NCBI GenBank assembly: GCA_900893395.1
Contig: CAAHFI011564509.1
Location: 1 to 28,930, forward strand
Source of the DNA: Euglena gracilis
Lineage: Eukaryota; Euglenozoa; Euglenophyceae; Euglenales; Euglenaceae
Direction of reading: 5' to 3'
DNA: 28,930 nucleotides
This document shows positions 18,832 to 28,088 of the stretch, piece by piece (within the stretch, counting starts at the first letter, position 1; the number at the start of each line of letters is the position of its first letter). The notes below the pieces were generated by a model. It saw nothing but the letters and a program-made list of their open reading frames with translations, did not search any database and was not told the origin of the DNA. The translations under genes and the position numbers were made by a program.

Positions 18832-20515
18832 TCAACTGGAAATGGGACGCGAGGATCGAACGAGCCATCCGTGGACCTGCATGGTGCGATACACCGCGTG
18901 CATCCCCGCCGGTTCGGATACGTCATGCTCCATGTAGCGCTCTCCTTCCCGCACCAACGCCCGGACGTCGCGTTCGATGCGCCGGTAGGTCTCGATGACT
19001 GTGTGTCCCTGAGATCGTTCGCCGCGATCATGTGAGAAGGTTGTGGTGTGTGAAAAACAAAAAATTCCATGATATTTCTTAATTTTTAAAAAACATGATC
19101 GTTGAGATAATATGAAAAACAAAAGAATTCCTGGGAAATATTACATTTTGCATTTATATAAATTCCAGTAAACAGGAAAGTTACAGTAGTGTGACTTTAC
19201 ATTACAATTTATAAATTACAGTAAATTAAGAGAGTAGAGCATTTCGATGATCGACCTTTGTTTTAATCGACCCTAACCTCCGGTCAGAAGCAGCAAAGGA
19301 AACGAAACAACCGCCGTCGGCTGACGGCTCGATTAGCCGGAGTTGAAGCGACAGGGCGAGCAGCGGCGCCGCGCCGCGGTCAAAACCGCCCCACAGGTCG
19401 GCGAACAATAGCGCAAGGCCACCGAACCAGTCCCGGATCAACGCGGCGTAGCGCTGTAAAAACAGACATTCACACATGCGCTGGGTGTGGAGTACACCAC
19501 GCTGGCGCAGGTCATCAACCACCGTGGGGTCAACGTTCGGACTGAACAACTGGGATACGACGAGTCCATCCGGACCGAGGGTCGCCAGCAGATCCTCGGT
19601 AAAATATGGACGTTCGTGCTGTTCCTCCACGGCCACGGGCAGCTTCGCGTCCAGGTAAAATACGGCGGCGCGGTTCATCCGCAGATGCATACGCAGGACG
19701 GCGATATTCCATCGGCGCTGCATTCGCTTCTCCCGGATGACCGAGAAGCACGGCGGTTGTGCCATCCGGAGGAGCCCGGCAGCCACGCATCGGCTGCAGC
19801 ACCACCACGTGTCATTCGATGGTTCGACGACCCTCTCTGCGCTGTCATTGTTGTTGCTGTCAGTTATCTGTGAGCGAGGTCGCTTTTTAATTGTAGCAGG
19901 TTGCGATGCAAAAGATACCTGTGATGAGCGGGGGTAAAAAGCAATGTTTCATTAAACGGCATAAAAAAAACCAGTGGTTGTGCCGGCAAGAAACTTCTTT
20001 CACAAATCCAAGACGGTATTTCAGCATCGCGATTGACCAATATTTCTCTTGGTGGATTCTCAAAGTATAACTGGGCCCAAAAATAAACGGCCATCCAAGG
20101 CTGAGGCCCCAGACATTCGTATACAACCCGCATTGTATCCGGTAACGTCTGAATATGATCCCGGCCCCAACGGAGAGCATCGTGCACAATCACTGAGACC
20201 ACATGCTGCGGATTTAGCTGAACCTAAACTTCCCATTTTTCATTTGAAAATTAACAAAAATGGAAAGTTTTGGTTGTCTGCGGTACAAATTGACGTCTTG
20301 AATGACAGGAATAGCAAAATCCTTTCCCGTTTATTTTGCATCGATCTTTTATCGTTGTCTTTTTTGTCATCATTGTACATCCCTCTGCAGCACAGAGGAA
20401 GAAGAATCTTATGTTTGAACCAACGGTCAATTTTTTGGTATCCAAGCCTTCCGCATTGTACACCAATGAAAACGATGGATGTTGCTCAAACTTCCTGCAT
20501 TCTTAACCCGTTGGT
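18832..20515 (-). CDS. Zinc-ribbon/FWAQLY family gene, copy C
   Basis: The first exon (about 20515-20295) reads HPSFSLVYNAEGLD and the cysteine pairs LCAAEGCTMMTKK...CYSCHSRR. An intron at 20193-20294 (102 nt, acceptor TGGTCTCAG), which contains a hairpin element, joins in phase to IVHDALRWGRD and FWAQLYFENPPRE. A second candidate intron (about 19871-19919, CAG|GTATCT...CTCACAG) has excellent sites, but the flanking frames do not match. The next exon (19870-19256) has EQHERPYFTEDLL, RDWFGGLALLFAD and WNIAVLRMHLRMN. A 247-nt intron (19009-19255) carrying a MITE joins in phase to the last exon, HTVIETYRRIERDV, ending RSSRPISS at 18832. Unlike copies A and B it has no coiled coil. Function unknown. 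Confidence 0.6.
19066..19186. mobile_element. MITE-like element inside a candidate intron
   Basis: It keeps GATAATATGAAAAAC, GGGAAATATTACATTT, CATTTATATAAATTCC and the right end AACAGGAAAGTTACAG, followed by TA at 19187-19188. The left end is worn. It lies wholly within the 19009-19255 intron of copy C. Confidence 0.65.
20221..20275. repeat. 55-bp hairpin inside copy C's first intron
   Basis: Two 20-bp arms, AACCTAAACTTCCCATTTTT and the near-complement of it (AAAAATGGAAAGTTTTGGTT), surround a 15-bp loop; the arms differ at two positions. It lies between the two coding segments of copy C and within the 20193-20294 candidate intron. The AACTTTCC word is shared with the MITE-like family ends, but TA duplication is absent. 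Confidence 0.8.
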
Positions 20516-20630
20516 TGATCTGACATTTTGTAAACCTGCAAAAAAAAATAATTGGAATATTAAAAGTAGTAGTACCTGATCTCCTTTTAGAATATATTCT
20601 CTTTTAAAAAATATGCCCGTGAATATGTAA

Positions 20631-20977
20631 TCAGTCTGTCACAATTAATGCATCCAAATGTGATGTGAAATTCTGAAAAAGTTGTAGTAGAGTTTCGGCG
20701 TTCGCAGTTTCATCGGTCTTCATTTCTCTCGAGCGATCGTTGAATCGGCCAGCGGATGTCACCGAGGCAACAGGTGGTAAACATAAACCGTTAACGGTGT
20801 CTCCGACGCAAGACGAATACGTCATCATTGAATGTAACCTCTTTTTGCAATATTCCAATGCAACAGGTGTGTTTCCATTTTCCATTTTTTTTCCTTTTCC
20901 TAATAATAGTACACACGCATCAACAGAAACATTTCCTGCGCAACGATGGTGGACTCCTTCTTTTTCCCATGGCTCAT
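20631..20977 (-). CDS. Small unknown protein
   Basis: ATG 20977 gives MSHGKKKESTIVAQ. The frame continues in phase only if a 17-nt GT-AG segment (20900-20916, ending ATTATTAG) is skipped, reading on to MENGNTPVALEYCKK and a C-terminal LLQLFQNFTSHLDALIVTD. That tail resembles the stretch LQQLFQNLISQLYAFIMTD at about 25560-25620, so the two genes share an ancestral segment. A 17-nt intron would be near the known lower limit; an indel is the alternative. Function unknown. Confidence 0.45.
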
Positions 20978-21013
20978 TTCACTGTGTGTGCCTATGATGT
21001 TTGTTAAGAGAGG

Positions 21014-22254
21014 TTAAAGCCTTCTATTTAACGACTCCACAGAAACGATTTTCTGGTCGAGAAGAGTAAACAAGGCTGCACGGTCAGGATCGCAGAGCAC
21101 CGCCGCTCGCAGGGCATTTTCCAGTGGGGCAACGATCGCGTCCGGAATCCTGACGATGCAGCGTGTCCGATCCCACCGTGCGACCGGCTCAATGCAGCAT
21201 ACGATCAGGGCGGCCATTCGTGTAACGTGGGAAACATCAGAAAGGTTTTGCATCGATACTTCGTACGTCGTCCGCGGGTTTTCCACAGAATCCATTTGAT
21301 GGATGCACTCAGAAACACGGGCCAATGCCTTCATCCATTCGAAAAGGGGCGTCGGAAGTGGGCTCGTTGGGTGGTTGAACGTGAACGTGACGTCGGTGAA
21401 CGCCGCGGCCAAGACAGGCACAGATCTAAAAAGGGAACGTCTCGTCCGGTCATCCTCGAGGTCGTCGCCTTCGAATTCCATTCGCAACTGACGCGCGGAC
21501 GGACGTGAGGGCAAGGCGAAGAGGTAGCGGTCCGGAATAGCGTGCGGGAGAAGATACCCGCACACGACCAGACCCTCGGACGTTGCCTGCTCGGAGCAAA
21601 ACCAGTCCCAGTGGACGTGGACATTCCGACCGCCGACCCAGAAATTCAGATGCACCCACCGTGCCCGCGGACGGCAACTGCTCCACAAACCGGTTGGCAC
21701 GATTTGCAGTATCAGGTGGTCCAACCAGTGCATCGTCTCCGCGGCGTCTGCGATCAGGTCCACGCCGCGCACAGCAGGGGCGGTGGCGGAGTCATCGTCG
21801 GATTCGATGGCAACCGAAAGGGTGCGAACGTCGAGTACCGTCATGTTCCGTGCCCCGCGGAGTTCAGCGGCAATGTCGGGCACCACGTCGTCGCATTCCG
21901 ACCAAGATCCAGATGCACCAACCAGTGTATAGACGGAAGGATGCCTCTCCACAGGTCCGACGTATTTACGATATATTTGAGTAACAACCCCTTCAGACTT
22001 TCCAGCCCCTGTACGAGACGGCCCAACGCCCGCGAAGCCCGGAGCGGAAGCGTGTCTAAATTCCCGTGGACAATCAACATGTATACGTTTCTAACGCGCC
22101 GCCGGTCGTCGCGGATCATGTCATCCACGATCGTCGGAAAATCATCGGCCGCCGGAAAAACTGTAACCCACTCCTCGGATTCAGGGTACGGGACGAATCG
22201 CATCACCAACGACCGAAGATCATCGGGCAAAACATCCCGGGCGGTTCGTTGCAT
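21014..22254 (-). CDS. F-box-like protein with long C-terminal region
   Basis: ATG 22254 gives MQRTARDVLPDDLRSLVMRF. LPDDLRSLVMRFVPYPE followed by a hydrophobic/charged helix fits an F-box motif at residues 7-45, which in eukaryotes recruits substrates to SCF ubiquitin ligases. The frame then changes. A 23-nt GT-AG segment (21947-21969, donor ATC|GTAAAT) joins it in phase to a 300-residue region ending at 21014, with MTVLDVRTLSVAIES, MHWLDHLILQIVPTG and FTDVTFTFNHPTS. These leucine-rich alternating strands and helices could form a substrate-binding domain. The F-box call rests on motif appearance only. The intron is short and lacks a T-rich tract, so an indel is possible. Confidence 0.5.
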
Positions 22255-22438
22255 CGGGATAAAAATTACGCAATTTTTTTTTGTTAAAGGTAGTACATTC
22301 TTAGCTTGAGAAGAGAGATGATGCAAAAGATATGTGATGTCTACGTCGGGTCACATAAATCAACCGATCAAAAGTTGTCTCACGATCGGTCACTAAATAG
22401 AGGAAAACAAAAAAAACAAAAAAAAAACCCGGTTTGCA

Positions 22439-23860
22439 ATGCAACTTGTGGAACAATTTATGACGGATGCTCCGTTAATGTGTCCGTCGGAATATGGGCG
22501 ATCTCAATTGTTTTTCCCGGCGTTTAAAAGGCAAATCTTGAGAGCAATCTACGGATCCCGCGATGAAGGGAGGATACTCCAGACCTTCCAGTGTATTATT
22601 GATGTCTTCGTTCAACACATACGCTCCACACAAAACGGTGATCCCGACACGGACAAACGACCGGCGGTGAATCTTTACTACGACGAAAGAATCCGAGCCT
22701 TCGCAACGCTTATCGCAGGCATAACGCATGGCATGGTGACCCTTGCATACAACCCAGCCGGAGGGAACGGAGCAAACGCACCCCTTCCTAAGTCTCTCCA
22801 GTTTTGGGAATCGATTCCGACGGGTACACAACCCGACGAAGCATTCTACAGGGTATTCGGTCTCCGACCCACACTTGCAAATCTGCGTCGACGCACCACC
22901 CCACCAATCGCGGACCCGCACTCACCGGCAACCGAAGAAAAAGCACGACGGTTTTGGGATGTCCTAAACACCGACTACGAACTACAGATGTTCCCGGATC
23001 TTAAACATCTTAAATTGTTTCTCCGGTTAACACAATTCGAAGAAATCGTAGAGATATACGAGGTTCACCGCGGCAGAGCCACGCAACAGGTTGTCGAGCT
23101 TCTCCATCGGTACGGATCCAAACTACGGATGTGTTTTAACCGTGACAACGAGCGAACGGAAAAGGTCCGTCGGTGCGTCGACGAAATTTCTGATCTGTTG
23201 TGGTCGTTCCAATGCGGACACCCGAGTTTTTTCACGCACTTCGAATTTCCGTGGTGTCGTACACTACTGTCGAATCTTTGGCACGCCGTAACGATTTTCC
23301 GTCTGAAACGGTGCGCCCGGTTCCAGAACCATTTCTACAACGAACTGTACACACCCATCGCACTGTTCGAGCGGACGTACGGAAATATTAACCATTGGGT
23401 GCGTCGACCGGAGTTTGCGGATGATGGAGGGCCGAACCTCTGGACTCCGTTCGTTCGCTTTCGTCGATGGACGGAGCGACAAACCACGATCACATCCTTC
23501 TTTGGCGGAAAACCGTTCGAAGAGAACGTCCGACAGTCGTGGTTTTTTGCGATCGAAGCCGACGGCCGGTTGAAACCCATCGTGTTTGCGATATCCAGTT
23601 CTTTGAGAAGAGGCAACGAACGCGTCCAACCGGATGACATCGATAACACCGTGGTAGACAACCGATTCCTCCGTCGAAACGTGGATTCTGATGACGATAG
23701 GAGTTCGGCGGCGTCATCCATGTTGGAATCGGAATCTTCTGATGTTTCAGAAGATTCCGATTCCGACTCGGAAGCTGACGAGTACGTTAACCATACGAAC
23801 TATGTGTCACCATCTCCAACAGAAACGCAGTCTGAGAAAAGTTCTGATATGATCATCTAG
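22439..23860 (+). CDS. Intact 473-aa protein, unknown family
   Basis: It starts at ATG 22439 (MQLVEQFMTDAPLM) after an A-rich leader and runs without interruption to TAG at 23860. It is the longest intact single-exon frame with convincing protein character in the window. The body is mixed alpha-helical and rich in aromatic and charged residues (RSQLFFPAFKRQILR, KHLKLFLRLTQFEEI, FQNHFYNELYTPIALF). The last 60 residues are an acidic Ser/Asp/Glu tail (ESSDVSEDSDSDSEAD), a typical disordered region and possible phosphorylation target. There is no signal peptide or membrane segment. It is the only gene between 7 and 26 kb on the plus strand, and I recognise no family. Confidence 0.8.
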   Translation: MQLVEQFMTDAPLMCPSEYGRSQLFFPAFKRQILRAIYGSRDEGRILQTFQCIIDVFVQHIRSTQNGDPDTDKRPAVNLYYDERIRAFATLIAGITHGMVTLAYNPAGGNGANAPLPKSLQFWESIPTGTQPDEAFYRVFGLRPTLANLRRRTTPPIADPHSPATEEKARRFWDVLNTDYELQMFPDLKHLKLFLRLTQFEEIVEIYEVHRGRATQQVVELLHRYGSKLRMCFNRDNERTEKVRRCVDEISDLLWSFQCGHPSFFTHFEFPWCRTLLSNLWHAVTIFRLKRCARFQNHFYNELYTPIALFERTYGNINHWVRRPEFADDGGPNLWTPFVRFRRWTERQTTITSFFGGKPFEENVRQSWFFAIEADGRLKPIVFAISSSLRRGNERVQPDDIDNTVVDNRFLRRNVDSDDDRSSAASSMLESESSDVSEDSDSDSEADEYVNHTNYVSPSPTETQSEKSSDMII

Positions 23861-24172
23861 TTTTTTTTGGTTTTGTTTAAGGTTAGGTACGTACAAAAAA
23901 AGGGGGGGGGTAGGGGTGAACGATGCACCGCACAGTGATTCTGTGAAATTATCTATTTCAGTCCGTATTTTGACTTCATATCCGATTGTTTTTTTTTTAA
24001 ATGTCACCGATGGTAAGTGCTGAGTCGTATGATTGCATTTCGGCCAAATCGATATGTGCGAATCGTTATCCAATGGTTGTCTTGGGTGTCACAACAATGT
24101 CCGTCGAAGCAGAGTAAACCCTAGCATCCGTTAAGAAGGATGCGGATTTATCGAACGGAGTAACGCGACAGG
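23861..24172. other. Convergent intergenic region
   Basis: It lies between the 3' ends of the plus-strand gene ending at 23860 and the minus-strand gene ending at 24173. It holds T8 and A7/G9 runs and an inverted pair around 24125-24145 (GCATCCGTTAAGAAGGATGC), a possible hairpin. No coding frame is convincing. Confidence 0.45.
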
Positions 24173-25655
24173 CTACCCACCACCTGCCATACATCCACCG
24201 GGGTTGCTGGTGAATTCATGTTTTTTTTTGAAATGCCATTCGAAAAACACCGGTGGGTTCATTTGGATAATTCTTTCATGCGTCCCACACCAAGCTGAGA
24301 AACCGTAATTGTTCGGTTGCGGAGGCATAATATCATGGTAAACCCGATCGATGCCTTCGGTGACAGAGGCGGGCCGTCAACATTTGTTTCCAAATTCAAA
24401 TCCACTGTAGATCATATTCGGTGATGTGCCCTCATAAAAAAAAATTAAAAAGCCTACCCGGTCGTCCTGATTCATCCACATGCTGGGGCAGGCTTTTAAA
24501 TACCTGTTTCATTTTTGACGTAATGCAGCAGCGTTTTGCATCATCATATGGATCGGTGAACTGAACGCCATTCTACCAATGCATTTGGCATTACAGACCG
24601 TTCGGTAGGGGAGTTGAGGGAGGAAACGAATCTAGCCTCACAATTCCCGGGTTGAGTGGGACGTCTGTGATCCAGTAGGTGGCGGCGTCGTAGACAACGG
24701 TCGCAACAATATTTCCGGTGGATGGTTCTACCGTAATTGACTGTCTTTGTGCCGGATGATGGAGAAGGTAACGATCATCATAACGATATGCTTGCCAAAC
24801 AAACGCACTCTGCGGGTTGAGGGTCGGATCGGCAGGCCCAACGACGCCCCCCAGGTTTGCCAGCCATCCTTTGGCATCAGATCCCTTGACGTTGATACGA
24901 AAAGCTTTCTTGATACCACCGCAACACCCTGTGTCGGGAAAGGGGATCGTCCAATAGATTACACTGCTTCCATTCAATGTGATTTTTCCATCCACACCAG
25001 AAATACCACCGTCGGGTCAATCCGGTCTAACTTTTTTTTGTGATTCCTACTCAACCCACACACACACACACAATACACGTTCAGGATCGACCCGGCTCCA
25101 CGGACGACCGTCGTGTAGCCAGACCCGGTGCACCGTATTTGAATTCGGAGAAACACATTGTGGCAGCCAAACCGGTAGCGGCAGAAACGGATACCACGGG
25201 TCCCACCTCCACGACACGGCCTCAATCTGATGCTTCACCGAAATCAACTGGCCGCGTCGATTGTCGAATCCCAACCACCGACCTGATGCGACGGATTGGG
25301 TGCCACCGTACCACGCTTGGCGCCAGAGTCCCAGATATTCTTGGGTTCCCGCAACGGGCACATTCACGGAGAGAAACACCGGAGACGCCTCGTCGTTGCT
25401 ATTGTTTGCGATCAAACGTTTTTCGTCGCTCATGGTTTGGGTCGGGTACCCTTCTGGATCGTTCCATCCAAAGTCCTTTTTTGAAATCGAAGCTTTCCGC
25501 GCAATTGAACTTGCAAATATGTGATCTGCCAAAGTCTGTCATTATGAATGCATACAATTGTGAAATGAGATTTTGAAAAAGTTGTTGTAGTTTCCGATTC
25601 GTTTTGGTTACAGCTAACCACAACGGAAATGTCTTTTCTATCGAAAGTCAAAAAG
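24173..25655 (-). CDS. Multi-exon Trp/Tyr/Pro-rich protein, unknown
   Basis: Segments run in one direction. At 25655-25540 is LQQLFQNLISQLYAF. At 25530-25095 is a strongly coding stretch (PVAGTQEYLGLWRQAW, VSWRWDPWYPFLPLP, HRVWLHDGRPWSRV). At 25005-24591 are KITLNGSSVIYWTIP, ADPTLNPQSAFVWQAY, DDRYLLHHPAQ and ATYWITDVPLNPG. At 24560-24480 is QFTDPYDDAKRCC. At 24420-24173 are MIYSGFEFGNKC and DIMPPQPNNYGFSAW, ending at 24173. A 27-nt GT-AG segment near 24365-24391 keeps phase. Other joins (near 25040 and 24440) do not resolve into clean introns. The composition suggests beta-rich, possibly carbohydrate- or surface-binding domains, but this is weak inference. Confidence 0.45.
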
Positions 25656-25825
25656 GTGAGAAAGGAGTTGTATGTGCCTTCTCCCGTCGGTACTCACATC
25701 CAATTTTATTTAAAAATAGGACAGAAGAATCATCGATGCAGTCGTTGCGGTGACCATAGTCATCGGTTATTTGTATTACAATGATTTACAGTCGGTTAAG
25801 CAATAGGAATTTGGCGTGTCACGTT

Positions 25826-26516
25826 TCAGTAAGCAGTGGCATAGGTTTCAAGCAATTCATCGGCGTGGCGACGGGCACAGGACACGCAGATTTCGTCCAT
25901 GCATTCCCAGTGATGACGCGAACGGTCACACGGCGGTTGATTCCGAAGCTGGACTCGGCTGCCGATTGTAACGACACCCAAGATGCGGTGGCAGACATCG
26001 ACGAGGGCACTCCGGAGTCCGGTGGCCACGTTCCGATGCAAACGTCCCGACCACGGCGCCACGGACACACAGTACGTTCCTTCGGTTTTTTTTGTGTGTG
26101 ATATTTAAATCGGACTCTCCGTGTGTCCGTGGTCGCCAATGAAACATCAATGGCTCACGATGTTTCCGGAGACTGCACAGAGGTTCGTGCGTCGACGACG
26201 GGGACGATGATGATGATGAACGGTAGCCATCCAGACACCAGTCCAACAGTCGTTGGATGGCCATCCCGTTGTCCAGACTGAAGCGTTGCTGCAACTGCGC
26301 ATCGAGAATGTCGAACACGGAAATGCGTCCGTGTGTCCGTCGTCGCACGGCATCCGAGAAGCACATCTCGGATCGCGATGAGGAAGCAATGAACGCGTGG
26401 TGGTTCCGCTTCATTCTTTTTGTGGTGGGCGGCTCGAATGCATCAGCGTCCGATCGTCCTCGCATTCTCGTATCCTTTGCCGAAAAAAACATCAAGGGAT
26501 TCGTCAACATCGTCAT
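25826..26516 (-). CDS. Two-exon protein with nuclear signal, unknown
   Basis: Exon 1 starts at ATG 26516 (or 26492, MFFSAKDTRMRGR) and carries a basic cluster, PPTTKRMKRNHH, then HGRISVFDILDAQL and LDNGMAIQRLLDWCL, ending after a Ser run. A 79-nt intron (26080-26158, donor CATC|GTGAGC, acceptor ACCGAAG) joins in phase to SVAPWSGRLHRNV, ALVDVCHRILGVV and ECMDEICVSCARRH, ending ATAY at 25826. The overall plan (basic N-terminus, then a helical domain of about 130 residues) resembles the genes at 3.7-4.3 kb and 12.4-13.7 kb, though I see no firm sequence identity. It is divergent from the gene at 26612. Confidence 0.6.
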
Positions 26517-26611
26517 CACTGTGGTCGAAAAAAATATAACGGAAAAAAATAAATATAAAAATAAAACATATCCAAAGAGACAAAAGGCAGAACAATAACA
26601 AAACATTTAAA
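26517..26611. promoter_or_regulatory. Short divergent promoter region
   Basis: Only about 95 bp separate two start codons pointing away from each other (26516 minus, 26612 plus). The interval is very AT-rich (AAAAATAAATATAAAAATAAA). A shared bidirectional promoter is inferred from position; no defined element is seen. Confidence 0.45.
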
Positions 26612-27869
26612 ATGACAGGCCCGTCGTCGTCGTTGTCATCCTCGAACGTAGCCACTTCAAGTTTTTCGTGTTCGTTGCAACCATTGGATTCGAAACAGGT
26701 CCATGTGGATCGAATGTTTCATAAAATACAAAGGCTTGTACGGAGTGAACGAGAACGGATCAAACGGAATCCGATCGAATGGCCCAAAATACCTCGGGAA
26801 AAAAAGGATTATGTCACTCCGATACGCACCCTTACCGCATTCGAGGAAGACCGTAGCTACCGGCTTACGGTTTGCACCCCCGATTACCTGTATCAAGGTC
26901 GTTACGACGGCATGGTGTCCGAACGGCCACACTGGATGCTCCAATTAAAAAATGTTTCCCGTATACAAAAAATTATACCAACAGCGAAAACTGTAACTTT
27001 CCTATGCATGCAATGTGCAATGCCTGCCGCCACACATATTCCCAAATAGGAAAGTCACAGCGAACGTCGGGACATACAACAAACGGAAAAGGCGCGCATC
27101 AATCTTTCGGATATTATGGACGTATATCCTATCGATACCGTTCCCTATTGGTGGTTCGCCGATGAGCATGACGATTCCACCCCGGGGACAGAAAAAACAC
27201 CGGGTATCGATTGCATCACGGGGAATGTCGCACCACCGCCGTAGCGCATCGATGTAGCGAACAGCATTAAATATACTTGGTTTAGCAGAGAGCGTTCCAC
27301 GGTGGGAATCGGTCTGGAAGACACCAAAATGCTGCGGTCCATGGGGATCGAGAATTTGCCACTGACCATTCACGACGGACTCGATATAGTGGCCGAGGTA
27401 TTGCGTCGAAAACACATTTATCCGTTCGCCGATGAACTCGCCTGGCGCATTTTTCAAGCGTGTATACATTCACCGAACTGCAACGAAAAAAATAGACGGT
27501 CCATTTACACGGATCCCAGTCGTAGAATACTTATTCCTTTCATGGAAAAATTGTCGGAGAAACAATCCCTCTTCAACAATGACCCAAGAACAGGATATAA
27601 TGTAACAGGGCGTGGGTTGGGGGAGTTAAATGTTGAGCAAAATATACTGAAAAAAAAAGGATGCAACATGCGCGTGTGTTCTTTACATCATATCATGTCA
27701 TCAAAAAGATTACGAGGATTTTTATGACTATGAAAGGAAAATGATGAAACTAGATATGCTGCGGAAAAAGCAAGTTTATAGCCACACCATGAAAAAACAC
27801 ACCGAACCCCCGATGGACCTTACTCCGATCGGATGGGTTCGGACAGAACGAGAAAATACGAACGAATGA
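26612..27869 (+). CDS. Tandem gene 1 with possible Sm-like region
   Basis: It starts MTGPSSSLSSSNVAT. RLTVCTPDYLYQGRYDGM...WMLQLKNVSR has the spacing of an Sm/LSm fold (strand, central Gly, then a conserved L-x-N). Then follow PYWWFADEHDDS at about 27130-27165, GLEDTKMLRSMGIENLP, DIVAEVLRRKHIYPFADELAW and, after a 97-nt candidate intron (27612-27708), YEDFYDYERKMMKLDM, ending at 27869. It aligns throughout with the gene at 28089. Two features disrupt it: a 70-bp MITE-like insertion at 26991-27060 bringing a stop, and an in-frame TAG at 27242. Unless the insertion is spliced out, this copy is a pseudogene. Confidence 0.6.
26991..27060. mobile_element. Short MITE-like element inside a coding region
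   Basis: 70 bp beginning CTGTAACTTTCCTA and ending TAGGAAAGTCACAG, the same terminal repeats as the 108-133 bp copies but with an unrelated interior. It is not flanked by TA. An 8-bp word, ACAGCGAA, occurs at both sides (26981-26988 and 27057-27064). It lies between LKNVSRIQK and RRDIQQTEKARIN, which are adjacent in the paralogue at 28.3 kb. Confidence 0.75.
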
Positions 27870-28088
27870 ACAGTTTTAGCCGATTCTGTTTTTTTTTTAA
27901 AGACGCTTTTATTACTTTTTTTTACACCGTATGGATTTTACATTCCGTATTATACAACATACAACTGTAATATATAGAATTGTTGTCATCACCATTGCGT
28001 TCAACGGGAAAAAAAATAAAGGATATAATAATAAAAAAGAACGAATTTAAAAAAACTTAATCCGAAGAAACATATTGTAAATCGCGAC

